42,870 nt of DNA from Deltaproteobacteria bacterium. Lineage in GTDB: Bacteria > Desulfobacterota > Binatia > UBA9968. Of the stretch, positions 23,574-31,927 are shown piece after piece. The number at the start of each line of letters is the position of its first letter. The stretch's first letter is position 1. Both the position numbers and the translations under genes were made by a program. Where the stretch lies: positions 1 to 42,870 of the forward strand of contig JACPAM010000025.1 of assembly GCA_016180805.1 (NCBI GenBank). Direction: 5' to 3'. Under the pieces are notes generated by a model that was given only the letters and a program-made list of their open reading frames with translations, searched no databases and was not told where the DNA came from.

Positions 23574-25376
23574 ATGAGCAAAATATTGACGAAGAGGCAT
23601 CTCTTGCTGCTTCTTTTCCTCTTGCTAGTTGGATGCGCTAGCGAGACAGGGTTAGTATTGCGTGGGAGTGAGCGGAGCCAGGCTTCCTCCCAAAAGCTGA
23701 ACCGTCTATTTGAGGAGTACTTCGAAGAGCATCTGCGACTTTCTCCTATCTTTGCCACCTCCATTGGCGACCACCGGTATGACGATCGGGTCGGAATCGG
23801 CATAAGTGAGGAGCACAGAGAGAAAGAACGGAACGTTTACAAGAGCTACCTCGGCAAACTGGCTGAGCTCAACCGGGACGCACTCGAAGGCCATGACCGC
23901 TTGAGTTATGACCTCTTTAAGTACCGGCTCACATTGAACCTGGAGGGGTTACAGTTTAACCAGCACCTTCTTCCGATCAGGCAGCTTTTCAATACTCCCG
24001 TTGAGTTCCCCCTTTTAGGCTCCGGACGAGGCATCCACCCCTTTAGGACAGTCAAGGATTACGACAACTTTCTCGAGCGCGTAAAGGACTTTCAACTCTG
24101 GGTGGATACGGCCATTGCCAATATGCGACGGGGTGTCGAGGCTGGAATCGCGCAACCGAAGGTTGTCATGGAGAGGACTTTACCTCAGCTGGAGGCGATG
24201 ATCGTTTCCGATCTGAAACAAAGCATATTGTTTCAGCCCATTTTGCGTATGCCTCCTACTTTCGACGAGACCGAAAAGGCGCGCTTAACTCAAGCCTATG
24301 CTCAAGCCATTGAGGAGCAGGTGATCCCAACCTACCGGAAACTCCACTCCTTTATCAGAGATGAGTACCTACCCCGATGCAGAGATTCTGTTGGGATGTA
24401 CGACCTTCCAGGCGGGAGCGAGTGGTACGCGCACCTAGTCAAAGCACATACCACAACCAATTCGACACCGGAAGAGATCCTTCAGCTTGGATTGGCTGAA
24501 GTCGAGCGCATCACGGGAGAAATCAATAAGCTCAAGGGGAACAGTGGCTTTGAGGGCAGCTTGGGTCAGTTTGCAAGCTTTCTGGCCAAGAATACACCGG
24601 CTTATAGGACCAAAGAAGATCTCATCAAGGCGTATGAAGGCTTGAGAACAAGAGTCGCTCCCCTTCTGCCAAGGCTTTTCGGTCGGCTACCTAAAGCGCC
24701 ATATGAAATCAGACCGATCGAAGAGTTCCGGGAGAGATCATCACCGCCACAGTACCGTTCTGCTAGCCCTGACGGTACCCGTCCCGCTATCTTCTACGTC
24801 AACGCGGCTGGTGTGAGCCGAGGACCCGTCCGCCGCTCGGAGTCGCTTTTCCTGCACGAAGCGATGCCCGGACATCACCTCCAGATTTCGCTGCAACGTG
24901 AGCAAGCGGATCTGCCCAGGTTTAGAAGGTTTGGCAGTTACACTGCCTTTTCCGAGGGCTGGGCTCTCTATGCCGAAAATCTAGGTCAGGAGCTGGGGTT
25001 GTATACCGATCCGCACCAGAACTTCCTGCGACTCAACTCCGAGCGTTTCCGTGCCGTGCGCTTGGTGGTTGATGTGGGACTACATCATAAAGGATGGACA
25101 AGAGAACAAGCCCTAAAATACATGAGGGAGAACACCCTGGCGGGCGACCCCGGCGCGATGCTTGAGATCGACCGCTACATCGCCTGGCCGGGGCAGGCCC
25201 TAGCTTATAAGATTGGTCAACTCAAGATCTCCGCCATGCGTGCTAAGGCTGAGAAGGTTTTGGGCCTGAGATTTGACATCAGTGTCTTCCACGACGAACT
25301 CCTGAAGGACGGCGCCATGCCGTTGGACCTCCTGGAAGCCAAGATGAATGCTTGGTTGACCAGTCAACAGCCGTGA
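23574..25376 (+). CDS. DUF885-family lipoprotein, putative metallohydrolase
   Basis: This 600-residue protein starts at the ATG at 23574. A lipoprotein signal with lipobox LLVGC near residue 20 predicts attachment of the mature protein to the membrane. The long helical body includes the family landmark LFLHEAMPGHHLQ near 427, a zinc-peptidase-like HExxxxH pattern, and SEGWALYAENLGQELG shortly after, which would add a third ligand Glu. Other DUF885 features are HRYDDRVG, LTSYDLF-like LSYDLFKYRL and MRENTLAGDPGAMLEIDRY near the end. The family is widespread, and proposed roles are carboxypeptidase- or thermolysin-like. It opens a plus-strand block in a region otherwise read on the minus strand. 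A second lipoprotein gene follows after 61 bp. Confidence 0.88.
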   Translation: MSKILTKRHLLLLLFLLLVGCASETGLVLRGSERSQASSQKLNRLFEEYFEEHLRLSPIFATSIGDHRYDDRVGIGISEEHREKERNVYKSYLGKLAELNRDALEGHDRLSYDLFKYRLTLNLEGLQFNQHLLPIRQLFNTPVEFPLLGSGRGIHPFRTVKDYDNFLERVKDFQLWVDTAIANMRRGVEAGIAQPKVVMERTLPQLEAMIVSDLKQSILFQPILRMPPTFDETEKARLTQAYAQAIEEQVIPTYRKLHSFIRDEYLPRCRDSVGMYDLPGGSEWYAHLVKAHTTTNSTPEEILQLGLAEVERITGEINKLKGNSGFEGSLGQFASFLAKNTPAYRTKEDLIKAYEGLRTRVAPLLPRLFGRLPKAPYEIRPIEEFRERSSPPQYRSASPDGTRPAIFYVNAAGVSRGPVRRSESLFLHEAMPGHHLQISLQREQADLPRFRRFGSYTAFSEGWALYAENLGQELGLYTDPHQNFLRLNSERFRAVRLVVDVGLHHKGWTREQALKYMRENTLAGDPGAMLEIDRYIAWPGQALAYKIGQLKISAMRAKAEKVLGLRFDISVFHDELLKDGAMPLDLLEAKMNAWLTSQQP

Positions 25377-25437
25377 GGAAATTTTTTCCGTGCCCCTCTA
25401 CGCGATTACGAAGTGAATGCTGCGTGCGAGGAAAATG

Positions 25438-26388
25438 ATGGTCAGCTTGATGTCACGCAGAACTTTTCTCCTTGGGCTCTTGGGGACCTCGCTAGGGGCT
25501 TGCGCGGGGCCGGTCATCCGCACGCCGGGGGAGGAAATAGAAAAGTTTCCTCTTGTCGACGCGCATTCTCACTATGGTGCGGTGCGCGACCCGATGGGTG
25601 AAGATCTGATTGAGGCCATGAGTGCTGCCGGAATTAAGCGAATGGTGCTCTTCGAGGCAAGCGACCGCGGAGCCAAGGAGCTGGCCAGGCGATTCCCTGG
25701 CCGTTTCGCGCCTTCGTATCAGGGTCCGATGGGAATTGATAGGAGACGTGAACAGATGAAGTACGGGATGGATGCTCAAATTGCGGAACAGGTTGGAGCC
25801 GAGTACGAAAAAGCCCTCAGGTCAGGTCTTTACAAAGGTCTGGGCGAGATTCCCACCTATCATGGGGCACGGCCGGTAGCGATAGCACCTCACTCGCCGC
25901 TGGTTCTACGGCTACTTGAGCTGGCCGACCAATATAGGGTTCCGATCAATATCCATTGCACCGCGTCCGAGGGAGGCGCAGGTAGAATAGACCAAGCGCT
26001 ACGATCCCATCCCCAGACCGTCGTGGTCTGGGCTCATGCGGGAAGCTATCTCTCTCCTGCATCTATCCGGGATTTTCTGCGGGATCATCCGAACCTTTAT
26101 TTCGACCTCTCCACGCTCCATCCTCCATGGCCCGTGCGAGGAAGAACTCATCTCGCCTATAGCGGAGTGATTGACGAGAGCTGGCGGCAGCTTCTGGAAT
26201 CTTATCCTGATCGTTTTCTGGTTGGGTTTGACTTCGGCCCCGGTGCTAGTGGCGCCATTCGCTCTACTCCTCTCAGTCTCGCGCGTGAGGTGGGGGAGTT
26301 CTTTCGAACTGTTTTGACACAGCTTACCCCACCCACGGCCCGAAAGTTCGCCTACGAGAACGCGGAAAAGCTGTACAAGTTTCAGTGA
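25438..26388 (+). CDS. Amidohydrolase-family (PF04909-like) exported lipoprotein
   Basis: This is about 316 residues from the ATG at 25438, with GAGGA five bases upstream; ATGs at 25417 and 25450 are alternatives. The N-terminus SRRTFLLGLLGTSLGAC has a twin-arginine-like pair and a lipobox ending at Cys, so it is probably exported and lipidated. The TIM-barrel metal sites are VDAHSHYG (residue 40 region), INIHCTASEGG, VVWAHAGS and a late FLVGFDFGPG in which Asp would close the site. The protein resembles metal-dependent hydrolases acting on amides, lactones or carboxylates; the substrate is unknown. It lies 61 bp downstream of the DUF885 gene and is probably co-transcribed. Confidence 0.85.
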   Translation: MVSLMSRRTFLLGLLGTSLGACAGPVIRTPGEEIEKFPLVDAHSHYGAVRDPMGEDLIEAMSAAGIKRMVLFEASDRGAKELARRFPGRFAPSYQGPMGIDRRREQMKYGMDAQIAEQVGAEYEKALRSGLYKGLGEIPTYHGARPVAIAPHSPLVLRLLELADQYRVPINIHCTASEGGAGRIDQALRSHPQTVVVWAHAGSYLSPASIRDFLRDHPNLYFDLSTLHPPWPVRGRTHLAYSGVIDESWRQLLESYPDRFLVGFDFGPGASGAIRSTPLSLAREVGEFFRTVLTQLTPPTARKFAYENAEKLYKFQ

Positions 26389-26400
26389 ATTAGCTGGCTT

Positions 26401-26478
26401 ATGGACATCGAGACATTACGCCAATACTACGCTGCGGAGCTGCGCGCGGTGGCTAACCTTCAATCAGAGGCTCTATGA
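26401..26478 (+). pseudogene. N-terminal scrap of a methyltransferase-like gene
   Basis: A 25-codon frame (MDIETLRQYYAAELRAVANL and five more residues) ends in TGA. From memory it resembles the first residues of SAM-dependent methyltransferases of the protein-isoaspartate type (RAVANLQSEAL normally continues into a VPREHFL motif), but that continuation is absent. There is no good ribosome site. The stop overlaps the ATG at 26475. I read it as a truncated 5' end left after a rearrangement. Confidence 0.35.
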
Positions 26479-26741
26479 AAATCGTCCACGACCCCGTTGA
26501 GATCCTTCAAAAGGACATTCAGACGTGGGGTACTCCTTTCGTGGAGCTGGACTGTTTCGGCACGGATAGCGCCGAACGGATTGTGGGACTCATAAATGAG
26601 TTCTGCCAATCCTATCTTGGTAGCAAGCTCCGCGGGTACTTGTTCTACGGTTCAAGTGTTGGAAGCACGCATGGTGTCCAGCGTGAAGATGGCCGAAACC
26701 TTGTCATCAAAGTTCGCCCGCCACCAGAGACAAATCCGTAG
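26475..26741 (+). CDS. Small hypothetical protein, possibly a truncated gene
   Basis: This 88-residue frame begins with ATG overlapping the preceding TGA. The second half (GYLFYGSSVGSTHGVQ, DGRNLVIKVRPP) resembles the glycine-rich loop and beta-3 Lys strand of aminoglycoside-phosphotransferase-like kinases, and the frame stops just where the rest of such a domain should begin. It may be the N-terminal remnant of a kinase-fold gene. There is no strong ribosome site of its own. The surrounding 26389-26880 contains other gene fragments. Function unknown. Confidence 0.45.
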   Translation: MKIVHDPVEILQKDIQTWGTPFVELDCFGTDSAERIVGLINEFCQSYLGSKLRGYLFYGSSVGSTHGVQREDGRNLVIKVRPPPETNP

Positions 26742-26887
26742 CTAACAGCGGCATGCTGCTGACGGCGGTGGGAGCCTCAGCGGATGGCGAGCGCTGGGCT
26801 TGACTGGTGGAGGCAGTGTTGTTTTCTCCTCCCGGGTATTGATATTATTGCGGGTGACGCTTTGCTTCGCGTCTCTCAGGAACATGC

Positions 26888-27136
26888 ATGCCGCTGAGCC
26901 TTTATCCCAACGTCTACGCGTCCGGCTTGGTGCCTCGCGGTTGGACCCCAAGTCGAGGGGCCACCATCAAGTACGCTGTCCGAAACCGTGCTGTACTTCG
27001 GGAGCTGCGACGCTTGCGGGCCGGGCAGTGGAAAAAGGTGATCAAACAGGGGAACTTGGGGGAAGTGCATTACTTTGAACATGAATCCGGAAGTGTTGCT
27101 GGTGTTAAATTCTTTTCCAGGACAGTGACTCCATGA
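26888..27136 (+). CDS. Small protein of unknown function, first gene of an overlapping pair
   Basis: This 82-residue basic protein has an Arg-rich helix (VRNRAVLRELRRLRAGQW) followed by short strands (KVIKQGNLGEVHYFEHESG, GVKFFSRT). ATGs at 26884 and 26888 are close together; only the second gives this frame. It overlaps the next gene by four bases (ATGA type). The compact basic fold followed by an overlapping helical partner is the usual layout of toxin-antitoxin pairs, but I do not recognise either family. It could also be a fragment of a longer protein, given the gene debris around it. Confidence 0.5.
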   Translation: MPLSLYPNVYASGLVPRGWTPSRGATIKYAVRNRAVLRELRRLRAGQWKKVIKQGNLGEVHYFEHESGSVAGVKFFSRTVTP

Positions 27137-27504
27137 AAAAGCGCCGTCCATCCCGTGTAGTTCTCTCGGAGGTGCCCGGGAGTCCTCCCCAGCAGTTGGA
27201 ACTCTTCGCGCTCGTGAATCTGGGGCTTGTACAATCATTGACAAGCGGAGTTCTAAGTCCCGCCGAAGCGGTGGAACGTTTCTACCACGCCGACAACTGC
27301 CTCTACGTCCAGAGATACCTTCGGAAGAGAGAGGCCAACGCGATTATGAGTCGTGGGGTCCAGTTGCCGAATCTCTTTGAGTGTTTGCCTGCGGAGGAGG
27401 CCCGGCGCGAGTTCTACCACGAACTGGAGACGATCCGTGCTCTCTGCTTGAAACTCTTGGGGGAGAAGCGACCGCGAGGGGCTGCTGTCCACGCAGTGGC
27501 ATAG
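27133..27504 (+). CDS. Helical protein of unknown function, second gene of an overlapping pair
   Basis: This 123-residue protein starts at the ATG at 27133 inside the stop of the preceding gene. It is mostly helical, with LFALVNLGLVQSLTSGVLSPAEAVERFYHADN near the start and EEARREFYHELETIRALCLKLL near the end. Parts have been cut short here; the whole is acidic-to-neutral compared with its basic partner. By position it could be an antitoxin or immunity-type partner. No DNA-binding motif is evident, and function is unknown. Confidence 0.5.
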   Translation: MKKRRPSRVVLSEVPGSPPQQLELFALVNLGLVQSLTSGVLSPAEAVERFYHADNCLYVQRYLRKREANAIMSRGVQLPNLFECLPAEEARREFYHELETIRALCLKLLGEKRPRGAAVHAVA

Positions 27505-27614
27505 AACTCGATCCAATCCTTCACCCAAAAACCGACCGGACGCGCGCTGAGCTTGCGTGGCTCAAGCGGTCCGGTTGCGAGACCTTCTACGAGCTAAACG
27601 GCTGTGTAGCTATT

Positions 27615-27690
27615 TCAGAGGTAATCCCTGATCAGAATCTCGGCGATCTGAACGGCGTTTAGGGCAGCGGCCAGCGGGGCTCCCGCGGCG
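27615..27690 (-). pseudogene. Duplicated 3' end of an asd gene
   Basis: Read on the minus strand, the segment encodes ALNAVQIAEILIRDYL and a stop, the same last 16 residues as the intact asd ending at 27970, at about 85-90 percent base identity by eye. Upstream, similarity is lost after roughly 20 codons (YRAAGAPLAA). It lies about 350 bp from the real 3' end in the same orientation. It is either a relic of a second asd copy or a duplication made when the plus-strand block was inserted. Confidence 0.65.
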
Positions 27691-27721
27691 CGGTACACAT
27701 CGTCAAAATTTCGTTCATCGG

Positions 27722-27752
27722 CGTTGCAAATTTGCTTTGCATTTTTGCAATA
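27722..27752. repeat. A/T-rich repeat, TGCAAAATGCA family, partial copy
   Basis: TTGCAAATTTGCTTTGCATTTTTGC-type sequence of the same A/T-rich family as the other copies, here only about 30 bp and without a full second arm. It lies inside the frame that leads into the asd scrap. Confidence 0.5.
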
Positions 27753-27969
27753 TAGATGATGTCTGGGCGATCCCGGACTGGCGACTTTTTGGTCCTGCCG
27801 CGTGACTTTTCCCTGTTTCTGCAGCGTTCGTAGCGCAGGCGCGAATCGCTCCTCCATTAACGTTTCCGACGGCCCGCCTCAGGCAAGGCGAGACAGAAAT
27901 CCGAGAGCTCTAGCGAGTTCGTATTACGGCGCATCTTGCCTACGAGCGCCATCACGAGGCCCTTTGACT

Positions 27970-28992
27970 TTATAGGTAGTCCCGGATCAAAATCTCGGCG
28001 ATCTGAACTGCGTTGAGAGCGGCGCCTTTGCGCAGGTTATCGGCAACGATCCATAGGTTAATGCCGTTGGGGACCGAATCGTCTTCACGAATTGTTCCAA
28101 CCAATGTCGCGTCCGTGCCGACAGCATCAATGGCCATGGGATAAACGTTGTTCTCGGGCTCGTCGCACAGCAGAACCCCAGGAGCCTCGCGCAGGATGGC
28201 CTTGACCTCGGCGGCGGTCAATTTTCTCTCGGTCTCGATATTGACGGACTCCGAGTGGCCGCAAAAGACCGGCACGCGCACGGCGGTCGCGGTGACGGGA
28301 AGCGACGGCTCGCCCAAAATTTTGCGCGTCTCCTGGATCATCTTCGTCTCCTCTTTCGTGTACCCACGCTCGTCAAACGTATCGATGTGGGGAATGCAGT
28401 TGAAGGCGATTTGATGGGGGAACTTTTCCTTGACAAGCTCCTTGCCGTTGAACAGAGCCACCGCCTGCTGACCGAGCTCTTCCATGGCCCGTCGCCCCGC
28501 GCCAGAAACCGACTGGTACGTGGACACCACGACGCGCTTAATTCGGGCCGCATCGTGAATGGGCTTGAGAGCGACCACCAGTTGAATCGTAGAGCAGTTG
28601 GGGTTCGCGATGATGCCGCCGGGTTTGTAGCGGGCGATCTCGTGGGCATTGACCTCCGGGACGACCAGGGGCACATCGGGCTCCATCCGGAATCGCGACG
28701 TATTATCGACGACGACGCTGCCGGCAGCGACGGCGAGCGGGGCGAACCTGTCGCTCACGCTCCCGCCGGCTGAGAAAAGCCCGATATCGATATTCTCGAA
28801 CGAATCCTCGTTGAGGATCTCGACGCGAATCCGTTGGTCCCGAAATTCAAGGAACTGCCCTGCGGACCTCTCCGAAGCCAGCAGCCGAAGCTCTCCGACG
28901 GGAAAGAGCCGGTCCTCCAGGACCTCCCGTATTTGTTCCCCGACGGCCCCCGTCGCGCCGACGACGGCGACGTTATACTTTTCTTTTTTCAT
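27970..28992 (-). CDS. asd: Aspartate-semialdehyde dehydrogenase
   Basis: This 340-residue protein starts at the ATG at 28992; a TTG at 29010 would add six residues but lies in a hairpin arm. It reduces aspartyl phosphate to the semialdehyde for lysine, threonine, methionine and diaminopimelate synthesis. The NADP-binding VGATGAVG is at 11-18, the active-site Cys133 is in NPNCSTIQ, SGAGRRAMEEL follows, and the catalytic His246 is in FCGHSESV. The length is typical of the bacterial enzyme. It lies 87 bp after leuB in the same direction. A scrap of another asd 3' end lies 280 bp beyond its stop. Confidence 0.96.
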   Translation of the reverse strand: MKKEKYNVAVVGATGAVGEQIREVLEDRLFPVGELRLLASERSAGQFLEFRDQRIRVEILNEDSFENIDIGLFSAGGSVSDRFAPLAVAAGSVVVDNTSRFRMEPDVPLVVPEVNAHEIARYKPGGIIANPNCSTIQLVVALKPIHDAARIKRVVVSTYQSVSGAGRRAMEELGQQAVALFNGKELVKEKFPHQIAFNCIPHIDTFDERGYTKEETKMIQETRKILGEPSLPVTATAVRVPVFCGHSESVNIETERKLTAAEVKAILREAPGVLLCDEPENNVYPMAIDAVGTDATLVGTIREDDSVPNGINLWIVADNLRKGAALNAVQIAEILIRDYL

Positions 28993-29008
28993 CCCTCTTA
29001 AACCCTTC

Positions 29009-29059
29009 AACCCTCACCTTTAATCCTCTCCCTTCCAGGGAGAGGGAAGGGTGAGGGTT
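29009..29059. terminator. Strong hairpin between leuB and asd
   Basis: Outer arms AACCCTCACC (29009-29018) and GGTGAGGGTT (29050-29059), and inner arms CCTCTCCCT (29025-29033) and AGGGAGAGG (29037-29045), form a long nested stem with a 3-nt loop. No long T-run follows on the minus strand. It could be a pause site, an RNA-stability element or a dispersed repeat, and may uncouple asd from leuB expression. Confidence 0.6.
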
Positions 29060-29079
29060 TCCTTGAACCCTGAAACCTT

Positions 29080-30174
29080 TTAACTCAGCTTTTCGATTCT
29101 CTCCCTGACGAGCCTTCCCATCTCTTTGCATCCCACCAACCGGCATCCCGGATCCTGGATATCGGCGGTTCGGTAACCCTCTTCCAGGACCATCTCCACC
29201 GCTTGCTCCACACGACTGGCCGCTTCTCCCTGATCGAGCGAATGGCGAAGCATGAGGGCTACGGTCAGGAGCGTCGCCAACGGGTTTGCCAGATCCTTGC
29301 CCGCAATATCGGGAGCGGTACCGTGTACCGGCTCATACATGCCGACCTTTCCGCCGAGGCTTGCCGACGGGAGCATGCCGATCGAGCCCGTGAGCATTGC
29401 GGCCTCGTCGCTCAGAATATCACCGAACAGGTTCGTGGTGACGATCACATCGAATTGCTTGGGATTACGGATAAGCTGCATGGCGCAGTTGTCCACAAGT
29501 ATATGTTCGAGCTCCACATCTCCGTAGCCGTCCTCTCTGTGCACGCGGGTGACAACCCGGCGCCAGAGCTCCGTGGCTTCCAGGACGTTGGCTTTATCCA
29601 CGGAGGTGACTTTCTTGCGCCTTTTGCGCGCGGCCTCGAAGGCGACCCGGGCGATGCGCTCGATCTCCGGGGTCGTATACACCTCCGTGTTGACACCTCG
29701 CTCCGTGCCGTCGGGAAGTCGAGTGACTCCCTTGGGTTCTCCGAAATAAATCCCCCCGGTAAGCTCGCGCACGACCAGGAGATCTGTGCCCTTGACGACC
29801 TCGGGCTTAAGCGTCGAGGCGGAAAGCAGGGCGGAAAAGAGTTTCGCCGGGCGCAGGTTGGCGAACAAGCCCAGCTCCTGGCGCAGCGCCAGCAGGGCAC
29901 GCTCCGGACGGATAGCATAGTCCAATCCATCCCATTTCGGGCCGCCCATGGCACCGAGCAGAACCGCGTCACTTTGTTTGGCCAGCTTCAGGACCGGTGC
30001 CGTCAGTGGTTTACCGTAGGCATCAATGGAAGCGCCCCCGACAAGGCCCTCTTCGAATTCAACCTGAAAGCCGTAAAGGGACGCCACTTCGCTTAGGAGC
30101 TGCGTGCCCTCACGTACGACCTCGGGCCCGATCCCATCCCCGGGTAACACTAAGATGTTATAGTGAGGGGCCAT
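29080..30174 (-). CDS. leuB: 3-isopropylmalate dehydrogenase
   Basis: This 364-residue protein starts at the ATG at 30174; the frame remains open further upstream only through an A/T-rich repeat. It oxidises and decarboxylates 3-isopropylmalate with NAD, the third committed step of leucine synthesis. Landmarks are [11 protein letters not shown] at 10, [13 protein letters not shown] near 145, [12 protein letters not shown] and the metal-binding [12 protein letters not shown] near 245. [15 protein letters not shown], here named by EPVHGTAPD, is the NAD-binding signature. The length is typical. It follows leuA by about 100 bp, with a repeat element in between. Confidence 0.96.
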   Translation of the reverse strand: MAPHYNILVLPGDGIGPEVVREGTQLLSEVASLYGFQVEFEEGLVGGASIDAYGKPLTAPVLKLAKQSDAVLLGAMGGPKWDGLDYAIRPERALLALRQELGLFANLRPAKLFSALLSASTLKPEVVKGTDLLVVRELTGGIYFGEPKGVTRLPDGTERGVNTEVYTTPEIERIARVAFEAARKRRKKVTSVDKANVLEATELWRRVVTRVHREDGYGDVELEHILVDNCAMQLIRNPKQFDVIVTTNLFGDILSDEAAMLTGSIGMLPSASLGGKVGMYEPVHGTAPDIAGKDLANPLATLLTVALMLRHSLDQGEAASRVEQAVEMVLEEGYRTADIQDPGCRLVGCKEMGRLVRERIEKLS

Positions 30175-30180
30175 AAGCTC

Positions 30181-30269
30181 AATGCAAAAGGCAAATTGCA
30201 ATCCTAAAATTGCAAAATGTGGGAAAAGATTTATAATTTTTGCGCTTTGCAATTTTCATTTTGCAATCC
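30181..30269. repeat. A/T-rich palindromic repeat, TGCAAAATGCA family, copy 3
   Basis: AATGCAAAAGGCAAATTGCA on the left and GCAATTTTCATTTTGCAATC on the right face each other as an imperfect palindrome in the leuA-leuB gap. It ends seven bases before the leuB ATG and begins close to the leuA stop, so it should be transcribed with both. Confidence 0.75.
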
Positions 30270-30276
30270 AACCTGC

Positions 30277-31845
30277 TCATGGCCCTTCCTTCGCCACCAT
30301 CTGCCGGTAGTGTTTTCGGTACTCGAGCTTGTTCAACGCATTAATATAGGCAAAAGCGCTTGCCATAATAATGTCCGTATGGGTCCCCTGTCCTGACACC
30401 TGAATCCCGCCGTCCTCAATCAGGCAGGAGACCTCCCCCTGAGCCTCCGCACCCCCCGTGATCGCCTTGACCGAATAGCGCACCAAGCGGGCACGTGAGC
30501 CGATGATCTTGGCGACGACTTTGTAGCAGGCGTCGACCACACCATCCCCCGTGCCGTGATCAATACATTCTTGTCCGTCGACCTTCATTTTCACGGTTGC
30601 CGAAGGGATCGCATTCGAACTCGAGTTAACGTTCAAGTAGAGGAGCTCGTAGCGGTCCGGCTGGCCAGGAAGCCGAAGAATTTCCTCGGCTACGATCGCT
30701 TCGATGTCCTCGTCATAAACCTCCTTCTTCTTATCCGCCAGCTCCTTGAAGCGCGCAAACGCCCGGTTCATATCAAGCTTGTTGACGTTGAGGCCCAAAT
30801 CCTTGAGCCGCTCGCTGAACGCATGCCGGCCCGAGTGTTTCCCCATCACCAGCCGGTTTCCGGGAATCCCGACCGATTCGGGCGTCATGATCTCATAGGT
30901 GAGTTTCTGCTTGAGGACGCCGTCCTGGTGGATGCCCGCCTCGTGCGCAAACGCGTTATCCCCCACGATGGGCTTGTTGATCGGGATCGGGATGCCCGTG
31001 ATCTGGGAAAGCAGCCTCGAGGTGGGATAGATCTGCTCGGTGACGATGTTCGTGTCCACCCCAAACAGACTCCTCCTCGTCTTCAACGCCATGACGACCT
31101 CTTCCAGAGAGGTATTCCCCGCGCGCTCCCCGATGCCGTTGATCGTGCACTCGACCTGCCTGGCGCCGTTGGCTACCGCCGCCAGCGAGTTGGCCACCGC
31201 CAGGCCGAGGTCGTTGTGACAGTGCGCGCTCCAAGTGACCCGATCCGAGCCCTCCGTCTTCTCGACCAGGTAGCCAACCAGCGACCCGAACTCCGAGGGA
31301 ATCGCGTAACCGGTCGTGTCCGGAACGTTCACGGTTTTGGCGCCCATCCGGATGACCTCGCTGAACACCTGGACAAGAAAGTCCCAGTCGCTCCGGGAGG
31401 CGTCTTCCGCCGAAAACTCGATATAGTCGATGTGCTTCTTCGCATAGTTGACCGCCCATGCCGCGGCATCCAAAACCTCGTTGCGCGTCATCCGGAGCTT
31501 GTGCTTCATATGGATGTCCGAGGTGGCGATGAAGATGTGGATGCCAGGGCGCTTGGCGTGCTCGACCGCTTTCAGGGCTTTCTTGATGTCTCCCTCCTGC
31601 GCGCGTGCCAGGCTCACCACCAGCGGCCGCTTCGCTTCCTTCGACACGCGCACGACGGACTCGAAATCCCCGTCAGAGGACGCGGCAAACCCGGCCTCGA
31701 TCACATCGACCCCGAGCTTCTCCAACTGGCGGGCGATGACGACTTTTTCCTCCACGTCCATGCTTGCGCCCGGAGACTGCTCCCCGTCCCTAAGCGTCGT
31801 ATCGAAAATCTTAACTATGGCATCATCCTTGGCTTTCTCTGACAT
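30277..31845 (-). CDS. leuA: 2-isopropylmalate synthase
   Basis: This 522-residue protein starts at the ATG at 31845 with GGAGGAGG just upstream. It condenses acetyl-CoA with 2-oxoisovalerate, the first committed step of leucine synthesis. The TIM barrel has [13 protein letters not shown] at 14, [13 protein letters not shown] near 205 and [11 protein letters not shown]; the metal ligands are the first Asp and the HxH pair. The C-terminal regulatory domain (about 380-520, with [16 protein letters not shown]) should give leucine feedback inhibition. It follows pssA, with a hairpin and T-run in the 82-bp gap that could end or attenuate transcription. Confidence 0.96.
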   Translation of the reverse strand: MSEKAKDDAIVKIFDTTLRDGEQSPGASMDVEEKVVIARQLEKLGVDVIEAGFAASSDGDFESVVRVSKEAKRPLVVSLARAQEGDIKKALKAVEHAKRPGIHIFIATSDIHMKHKLRMTRNEVLDAAAWAVNYAKKHIDYIEFSAEDASRSDWDFLVQVFSEVIRMGAKTVNVPDTTGYAIPSEFGSLVGYLVEKTEGSDRVTWSAHCHNDLGLAVANSLAAVANGARQVECTINGIGERAGNTSLEEVVMALKTRRSLFGVDTNIVTEQIYPTSRLLSQITGIPIPINKPIVGDNAFAHEAGIHQDGVLKQKLTYEIMTPESVGIPGNRLVMGKHSGRHAFSERLKDLGLNVNKLDMNRAFARFKELADKKKEVYDEDIEAIVAEEILRLPGQPDRYELLYLNVNSSSNAIPSATVKMKVDGQECIDHGTGDGVVDACYKVVAKIIGSRARLVRYSVKAITGGAEAQGEVSCLIEDGGIQVSGQGTHTDIIMASAFAYINALNKLEYRKHYRQMVAKEGP

Positions 31846-31859
31846 CGTTCCTCCTCCAT

Positions 31860-31893
31860 AAAATAAAAACTCCCGCGGCGACGCCAGCGGGAG
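31860..31893 (-). terminator. Intrinsic terminator or attenuator between pssA and leuA
   Basis: Minus strand: CTCCCGC (31893 to 31887), a 10-nt loop and GCGGGAG (31876 to 31870) followed at once by TTTTTATTTTA. This is a good rho-independent structure placed directly before the leuA ribosome site. It may end the ilvC-psd-pssA transcript or act as a leu attenuator; no leucine-rich leader peptide was found. Confidence 0.7.
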
Positions 31894-31927
31894 CCTCATC
31901 TATCCTACGGTGAGGGAAGAAATCTGC

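Larger units (their letters stand above)
27505..27969. other. 465-bp gap with a gene scrap and repeats, no intact gene
   Basis: This stretch separates the plus-strand block from asd. It holds an imperfect hairpin at about 27533-27583 (CCGGACGCGCGCTGAGC pairing with GCTCAAGCGGTCCGG), a copy of the asd 3' end (27615-27668, minus) and a single arm of the A/T-rich repeat family (27722-27752). The rest (27753-27969) shows nothing I can assign. Confidence 0.6.

Noticed and set aside
26742-26815. Integron attC-like site (GCTAAC followed by a GC-rich imperfect stem)
   Set aside because: No complementary GTTRRRY end is found downstream and no integrase or cassette array is present.
30175-30252. N-terminal extension of leuB
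   Set aside because: The extension is translated repeat sequence; LeuB begins at the ATG at 30174.
31846-31927. Leucine leader peptide before leuA
   Set aside because: The short frame running through the hairpin has no run of Leu codons and stays in frame with leuA.
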